Shown: piece after piece, positions 7,144 through 9,608 of the stretch
Layout: the number at the start of each line of letters is the position of its first letter
How positions within the stretch are numbered: position 1 is the stretch's first letter
Assembly (NCBI GenBank): GCA_003170995.1
Contig: PMXT01000036.1
Coordinates: forward strand, 7,835-17,442
Direction of reading: 5' to 3'
Length of the DNA: 9,608 nt
Source of the DNA: Actinomycetota bacterium
GTDB lineage: Bacteria > Actinomycetota > Thermoleophilia > Gaiellales > Gaiellaceae
Program-made: the position numbers and the translations under genes
Notes under the pieces: model-generated
The model's database searches: none
Told to the model about the DNA's origin: nothing
Seen by the model: the letters and a program-made list of their open reading frames with translations, nothing else

Positions 7144-7193
7144 CCGGTTGTAGGCTGAAACCGGGTGGTGGGGATTGGGGTGCCCCAGGCCCC
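7144..7193. other. Two adjacent GC-rich inverted repeats between the kinase gene and mraZ
   Basis: CCGGTT (7144-7149) and AACCGG (7159-7164) form a 6-bp stem with a 9-base loop. Next, GGGG/CCCC (7170-7173 and 7190-7193) encloses TGGGG TG CCCCA (7176-7187), forming a longer stem with an A/G mismatch. Neither is followed by a T run on either strand. They may terminate kinase transcripts, since many GC-rich bacteria use terminators without a U-tract, or be structured spacer. The rest of the 6968-7258 gap holds the MraZ boxes and promoter; I see no coding evidence in it. Confidence 0.3.
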
Positions 7194-7258
7194 GGGCTAA
7201 GTCCGCAAAGAGCGAACAATGGGGCGCGAGCTCGAGGCGCGCGCAGAAAGCGAAGTCG

Positions 7259-8077
7259 CTAACTAGCTAGCGTGAGCTGGCGCTCATAGGGACCGTTGCC
7301 AGTGAGAACGGTCGCGCCGCAACGAGCCGCGAGCTGAATGGCTTCGGCGACCAGCATCCCCGCGGCCAGGCCGTAGGTGAGCCCGGCGGCGAAGCAGTCG
7401 CCGCAGCCATAGCTGTCGACGATCGGGCCCGGGGGCTCGATCACTTCGTAGCGACCGCCGGGCTCGAGCGTGCCGCCGCGCGCCCCTTCGGTGCGAACGA
7501 CCAGGCGTGGCGGCGGATCGAGGTCGCCACGCTGGTAGCGCTCGTTCGGGTCGAAGTCACTGCCGACAATTACGTCGAGCTCAACACCGGCCTCTTGCAG
7601 CACTTCCAAAGAGCGTGAGGCAGCGACGAGAACGCGCGCCTTGCGCGCTCGACGAACGGCCTCAGCGTCGCCGCTGACGAAGTAGACGCCGTCTGCTCCC
7701 TCGAGCTCACTCCAGGGCAGTTCCGGGTCGTCACCGCGCAGCGTCAACCTCTCCCCCACGACCGTGATCGTCCGCTCGCCGTCGTTGTCGACGAAGGTGA
7801 TGCCGTGGCGCTGCGGCAGGTCGGTCTCGCAGGCGAACACCCGAACGCGCTGCGCCTCGAGCCTCTCACGCGCGCGGCGGCCACGCTCGTCGGCGCCGAA
7901 GGTGGTGAAGAGCAGCGCGTCGCCGGCGAGATTCGCGAGCTGAACCGCGGCCACCGCGCCACCACCGGCCGCATCACCCCAACCCCGGCTGGCGTGCACT
8001 ATCTCGCCCTGCGTGGGCACACGAGCAACGCGCAGGAAATCGATCCACTCGACATGACCGACTACGGCAAGGCGCAT
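7259..8077 (-). CDS. PfkB/ribokinase-family carbohydrate kinase, substrate unknown
   Basis: This is a cytoplasmic kinase of the PfkB (ribokinase) superfamily, expected to phosphorylate a sugar or nucleoside hydroxyl with ATP. The 272 residues are slightly short for the family (about 300). Visible are an N-terminal strand AVVGHVEWIDF (4-14), the Gly-rich substrate region DAAGGGAVAAVQLANLAG (35-52) like the family's first signature, FTTFGADERGR (58-68), and the second signature DSYGCGDCFAAGL (221-233) with the catalytic Asp at 227 and the anion-hole Gly residues 224 and 226. The usual GAGD is GCGD here. The start is ATG 8077-8075. No Shine-Dalgarno is visible, but TAGACT ends 8 bases upstream, suggesting a leaderless mRNA. 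The gene is divergent from the SpoIIM-like gene and upstream of mraZ on the same strand. Sequence gives no substrate. Confidence 0.85.
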   Translation of the reverse strand: MRLAVVGHVEWIDFLRVARVPTQGEIVHASRGWGDAAGGGAVAAVQLANLAGDALLFTTFGADERGRRARERLEAQRVRVFACETDLPQRHGITFVDNDGERTITVVGERLTLRGDDPELPWSELEGADGVYFVSGDAEAVRRARKARVLVAASRSLEVLQEAGVELDVIVGSDFDPNERYQRGDLDPPPRLVVRTEGARGGTLEPGGRYEVIEPPGPIVDSYGCGDCFAAGLTYGLAAGMLVAEAIQLAARCGATVLTGNGPYERQLTLAS

Positions 8078-8085
8078 GGGACTAG

Positions 8086-8091
8086 AGTCTA
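8086..8091 (-). promoter_or_regulatory. Candidate leaderless -10 box (TAGACT) of the kinase gene
   Basis: TAGACT ends 8 bases before the kinase ATG, so transcription would start at or near the A of ATG. There is no Shine-Dalgarno, consistent with a leaderless message. The flanking segment GGAATAGACTCT...TCCCATG is mirrored on the other strand ahead of the divergent gene. No convincing -35 is seen. Confidence 0.4.
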
Positions 8092-8122
8092 TTCCGGTAG
8101 AGATGTTGCAGACCTAGTGGAA

Positions 8123-8128
8123 TAGGCT
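8123..8128 (+). promoter_or_regulatory. Candidate -10 box (TAGGCT) of the SpoIIM-like gene
   Basis: TAGGCT lies 11 bases before the ATG at 8140, inside GGAATAGGCTCT (8119-8130), which matches the GGAATAGACTCT that precedes the kinase on the opposite strand. A transcript would have a leader of only a few bases. The match between the two divergent promoters supports 8140 as the true start rather than the ATG at 8146 or 8197. No clear -35 is visible. Confidence 0.35.
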
Positions 8129-8139
8129 CTCAGTGTCCC

Positions 8140-8814
8140 ATGTCCATGCGCTCACTGAGAACGAAGGCAGCCGTTCGCGCGGCGCGCCGGGAAACGATGC
8201 CCCGGCCCAACCGGATCGACAGGCGTGCTCTCTGGATCGGAGTCGCCACTTTTCTCGGCTCGCTGACGATACAGATCGCGATCATCGCCGCCGCGGCGCT
8301 GCGAGGAGGTTCATCTCCCTACGACGGAAGCGCCTCGGTTCTTCTCTCGCGCGAGCATCACATCGGCGACGTGGCCGCGATCGCCGGTATCAACTGCGTC
8401 TGGCTGCTTGCGATCGCAATGCTCGCCTGGCCGATTGCGCGCCTCTGGAGCTGGGGAATCCACGACACCTGGGATCACCCGAACGTGAACATCGCTGCGC
8501 GATTCCTCTATCCGCTAGTTGCGTTAGTTCTACTGATCGCTCTCTGGTGGGTTTTCACAGAGCAGGCGTCGGCGCTCGACGGACGCCTGGTCTCACACTG
8601 GGCTCTCTTCGCGACGCTTCCGCATGGAACGCTCGAGTTCGGCGCGTTCCTGCTTCCGCTGGCAACCGCCGCGAGCTGCATCTTCGCGCCGGCCGCGAAA
8701 CCCGGGCGCCTGCTCCTACGAGCCATCTCGGTATCCGTTCCTCTCGTCCTCGTCGCCGCTTCCGTCGAGGTCTATCTGACGCCGCACCTGCTGATTCCTT
8801 TTCAGAGCGTCTGA
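8140..8814 (+). CDS. SpoIIM/DUF95-like integral membrane protein
   Basis: This is a 224-residue membrane protein with an Arg-rich N-terminus (1-30) and about five hydrophobic segments (near 31-55, 79-101, 121-140, 160-182 and 191-213). Two features fit the SpoIIM (DUF95) family: LPHGTLEFGAFLL at 160-172, like its conserved PHG..E motif, and SVEVYLTPHLL at 208-218, like its closing IE.Y.TP motif. In Bacillus, SpoIIM works in forespore engulfment, but many non-sporulating bacteria carry relatives of unknown role, and nothing here points to sporulation. The start is ATG 8140 (or 8146, two codons on), set by the mirrored promoter upstream. It ends 62 bases before ogt. A second copy of its last 18 codons occurs at 9454-9509. 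Family assignment is by motif recall only. Confidence 0.65.
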   Translation: MSMRSLRTKAAVRAARRETMPRPNRIDRRALWIGVATFLGSLTIQIAIIAAAALRGGSSPYDGSASVLLSREHHIGDVAAIAGINCVWLLAIAMLAWPIARLWSWGIHDTWDHPNVNIAARFLYPLVALVLLIALWWVFTEQASALDGRLVSHWALFATLPHGTLEFGAFLLPLATAASCIFAPAAKPGRLLLRAISVSVPLVLVAASVEVYLTPHLLIPFQSV

Positions 8815-8863
8815 CGAAAAGAAGCACTCCGCCGCCTGACCGCGCAAGAACGAGCTTCGGAGC

Positions 8864-8869
8864 TAGAGT
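8864..8869 (+). promoter_or_regulatory. Candidate leaderless -10 box (TAGAGT) of ogt
   Basis: TAGAGT ends 7 bases before the ogt ATG at 8877, and no Shine-Dalgarno lies between. The layout matches the murE and kinase starts. It would give ogt a transcript of its own, separate from the upstream SpoIIM-like gene. No good -35 hexamer is found at the normal distance. Confidence 0.4.
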
Positions 8870-8876
8870 CCATTCG

Positions 8877-9422
8877 ATGGTTACTTCTCGATTCGCCCAT
8901 GCCGAACCGGTCGCCGATTCCAGAGAGCGCCAGATCGCGTTCGTATCGACGCCGCTCGGCACGCTCGTCGTCGAGGCCTCTACGCGCGGGTTGACATACA
9001 TCGACCTCGCCCGTTCCGGCGATCACGAGCACGTTTCCGAGCCGGCGCCGGGCAGCATCCTCGCCGAGGCCGTACGCCAGCTCGAGGAGTACTTCGCCGG
9101 CAGCCGACGCGAGTTCGACCTTCCGCTCGACCTGCAACTGGGCGAGTTCGAGCGCCGTGTGATGGAAGAGCTAGCCCGCGTCCCCTATGGCACCACGGTC
9201 AGCTACGGCGGACTCGCCGCCATGGCCGGTCATCCGGGCGCGGCCCGCGCCGTCGGCAACGTGATGCGCTCGAACCAGCTGATGATTGTCCTTCCCTGCC
9301 ACCGCGTGATCGGCGCCGACGGCTCGCTCAGAGGTTACGGCGGGCTAGGTTCCGGGCTCGGGCACAAGCGCTGGCTGCTGGAGCTCGAGGGCGCTTCACT
9401 TCAGCCGTCCAGCAGCCGGTAG
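8877..9422 (+). CDS. ogt: Methylated-DNA--[protein]-cysteine S-methyltransferase (Ogt/MGMT family)
   Basis: This suicide DNA-repair protein transfers the alkyl group from O6-alkylguanine to its own Cys. From ATG 8877 it has 181 residues, normal for a stand-alone Ogt. The N-terminal ribonuclease-like domain covers about 19-85 (STPLGTLVVEASTRGLTYID). The C-terminal DNA-binding domain has FERRVMEELARVPYGTTVSY (91-110), the helix-turn-helix region with RAVGNVMRSN and Arg131 (124-133), and the active site PCHRVI at 140-145 with acceptor Cys141, followed by GYGGLGSGLGHKRWLLELEG. The usual Asn-Pro before the active site is Asn-Gln here (133-134). The open frame continues upstream to 8133, but that part is only a shadow of the membrane-protein gene. 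The last 8 codons run antisense over a response-regulator-like 3' end, so the tail past LELEG may be acquired. Confidence 0.93.
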   Translation: MVTSRFAHAEPVADSRERQIAFVSTPLGTLVVEASTRGLTYIDLARSGDHEHVSEPAPGSILAEAVRQLEEYFAGSRREFDLPLDLQLGEFERRVMEELARVPYGTTVSYGGLAAMAGHPGAARAVGNVMRSNQLMIVLPCHRVIGADGSLRGYGGLGSGLGHKRWLLELEGASLQPSSSR

Positions 9423-9454
9423 CCGACGCCCCACTCGTTGATCACCGAAGGGTT
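9401..9454 (-). pseudogene. 3' remnant of an OmpR-type response regulator
   Basis: On the minus strand the codons from 9454 to the TGA at 9403-9401 read NPSVINEWGVGYRLLDG. This looks like the last beta-hairpin of an OmpR/PhoB winged-helix domain, whose common form is I..(V/E)WGVGYRL just before the stop. Only about 17 residues remain: the same frame meets a stop (TAG at 9478-9476) shortly upstream and the matching strand becomes SpoIIM-like. It overlaps the last 22 bases of ogt tail to tail. Short matches can arise by chance, so confidence is moderate. Confidence 0.42.
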
Positions 9455-9509
9455 CGTCGCCGCCCTGATCGAGATCTACCTGACGCCGCATCTGCTAATT
9501 CCTCTCTAA
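9454..9509 (+). pseudogene. 3' remnant of a second SpoIIM-like gene
   Basis: In the plus frame ending TAA at 9507-9509 the sequence reads FVAALIEIYLTPHLLIPL, against LVAASVEVYLTPHLLIPF at the end of the SpoIIM-like protein. By eye, 42 of 53 aligned bases are identical to 8743-8795, and most differences downstream of the AAxxE core are silent or conservative. That suggests an old paralogue rather than a fresh duplication. No start, PHG motif or membrane segments precede it; upstream is the ogt stop (in the same frame) and the response-regulator remnant. It is not a complete gene. Confidence 0.55.
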
Positions 9510-9575
9510 AAACTCGAATCAGAATGACGACCTGTCGACTGGGTGTGATCGGTGGATGCGAGGCTAGGACGCAGT

Positions 9576-9607
9576 GTCGCGTTCGTAGCCGGGGCTACGG
9601 GCGCGAC
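9576..9607. repeat. Strong inverted repeat / hairpin at the right edge
   Basis: GTCGCG-TT-CGTAGCC (9576-9590) pairs with GGCTACG-GG-CGCGAC (9593-9607). As RNA on the plus strand the central TT/GG become two G-U wobbles, giving about 14 continuous pairs around a CGGG loop. The window ends one base later, so a following T run cannot be judged. It may be a terminator, a dispersed palindromic repeat or part of a structured RNA. Apart from this hairpin I see nothing definable in 9510-9608. Confidence 0.5.
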
Positions 9608-9608
9608 C

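Noticed and set aside
7144..7258. A structured RNA such as RNase P RNA or a tRNA in the mraZ-kinase gap
   Set aside because: I could not place the conserved cores of RNase P RNA or SRP RNA, or a cloverleaf; only two simple hairpins are present.
8133..8876. A long open frame upstream of and in frame with ogt, suggesting a larger fusion protein
   Set aside because: The upstream part is Arg/Ser/Ala-rich without domains and overlaps the SpoIIM-like gene in another frame; ATG 8877 with its TAGAGT box gives a normal Ogt length.
9524..9608. A possible gene start (ATG at 9524) open to the window end
   Set aside because: Only 28 codons are visible, the content is Arg/Cys-rich without a motif, and the strong hairpin at 9576-9607 argues for non-coding sequence.

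Overview
The window is GC-rich bacterial DNA dominated by the 5' part of a division and cell wall (dcw) cluster on the minus strand, read right to left: mraZ, rsmH, an ftsL-like gene, ftsI (class B PBP), murE, murF and the first 261 codons of mraY, which runs off the left edge. MurE carries the DNPR specificity motif of meso-diaminopimelate-adding enzymes, so the peptidoglycan should be the A2pm type. High GC, frequent GTG starts, leaderless-looking promoters and this gene order suggest a deep-branching Actinomycetota (Thermoleophilia-like) bacterium. That placement is an inference from style, not from a marker gene.

Layout. 1-785 mraY (partial); 782-2092 murF; 2089-3540 murE; 3541-3587 short gap with a possible internal promoter; 3588-5234 ftsI; 5231-5614 ftsL-like; 5611-6567 rsmH; 6533-6967 mraZ; 6968-7258 control region with a four-copy MraZ-box array lying on a candidate promoter, plus two GC-rich hairpins; 7259-8077 a PfkB-family sugar kinase (minus); 8078-8139 a divergent promoter region with mirror-image promoters; 8140-8814 a SpoIIM/DUF95-like membrane protein (plus); 8877-9422 an O6-alkylguanine-DNA alkyltransferase (plus); 9423-9608 a scar-like tail holding a response-regulator 3' end (minus), a second SpoIIM-like 3' end (plus) and a strong hairpin at the right edge.

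How the genes work together. MraZ is the cluster's own regulator and RsmH modifies 16S rRNA. FtsL and FtsI belong to the septal peptidoglycan synthase. MurE and MurF add the third residue and the D-Ala-D-Ala dipeptide to the UDP-MurNAc peptide, and MraY moves the product onto undecaprenyl phosphate. Four junctions use 4-base stop/start overlaps (GTGA three times, ATGA once), implying tight translational coupling.

The most interesting signals are: an in-frame A AAA AAG slippery heptamer directly before the murE stop, where a -1 slip would enter murF exactly and give a MurE-MurF fusion; the mirrored promoter/start segments between the kinase and the SpoIIM-like gene; the recurring TAGA(C/G)T box 7-9 bases before three start codons; and the gene-fragment scar after ogt. 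I see no clear new defence or mobile system, CRISPR array, IS element, tRNA or rRNA.
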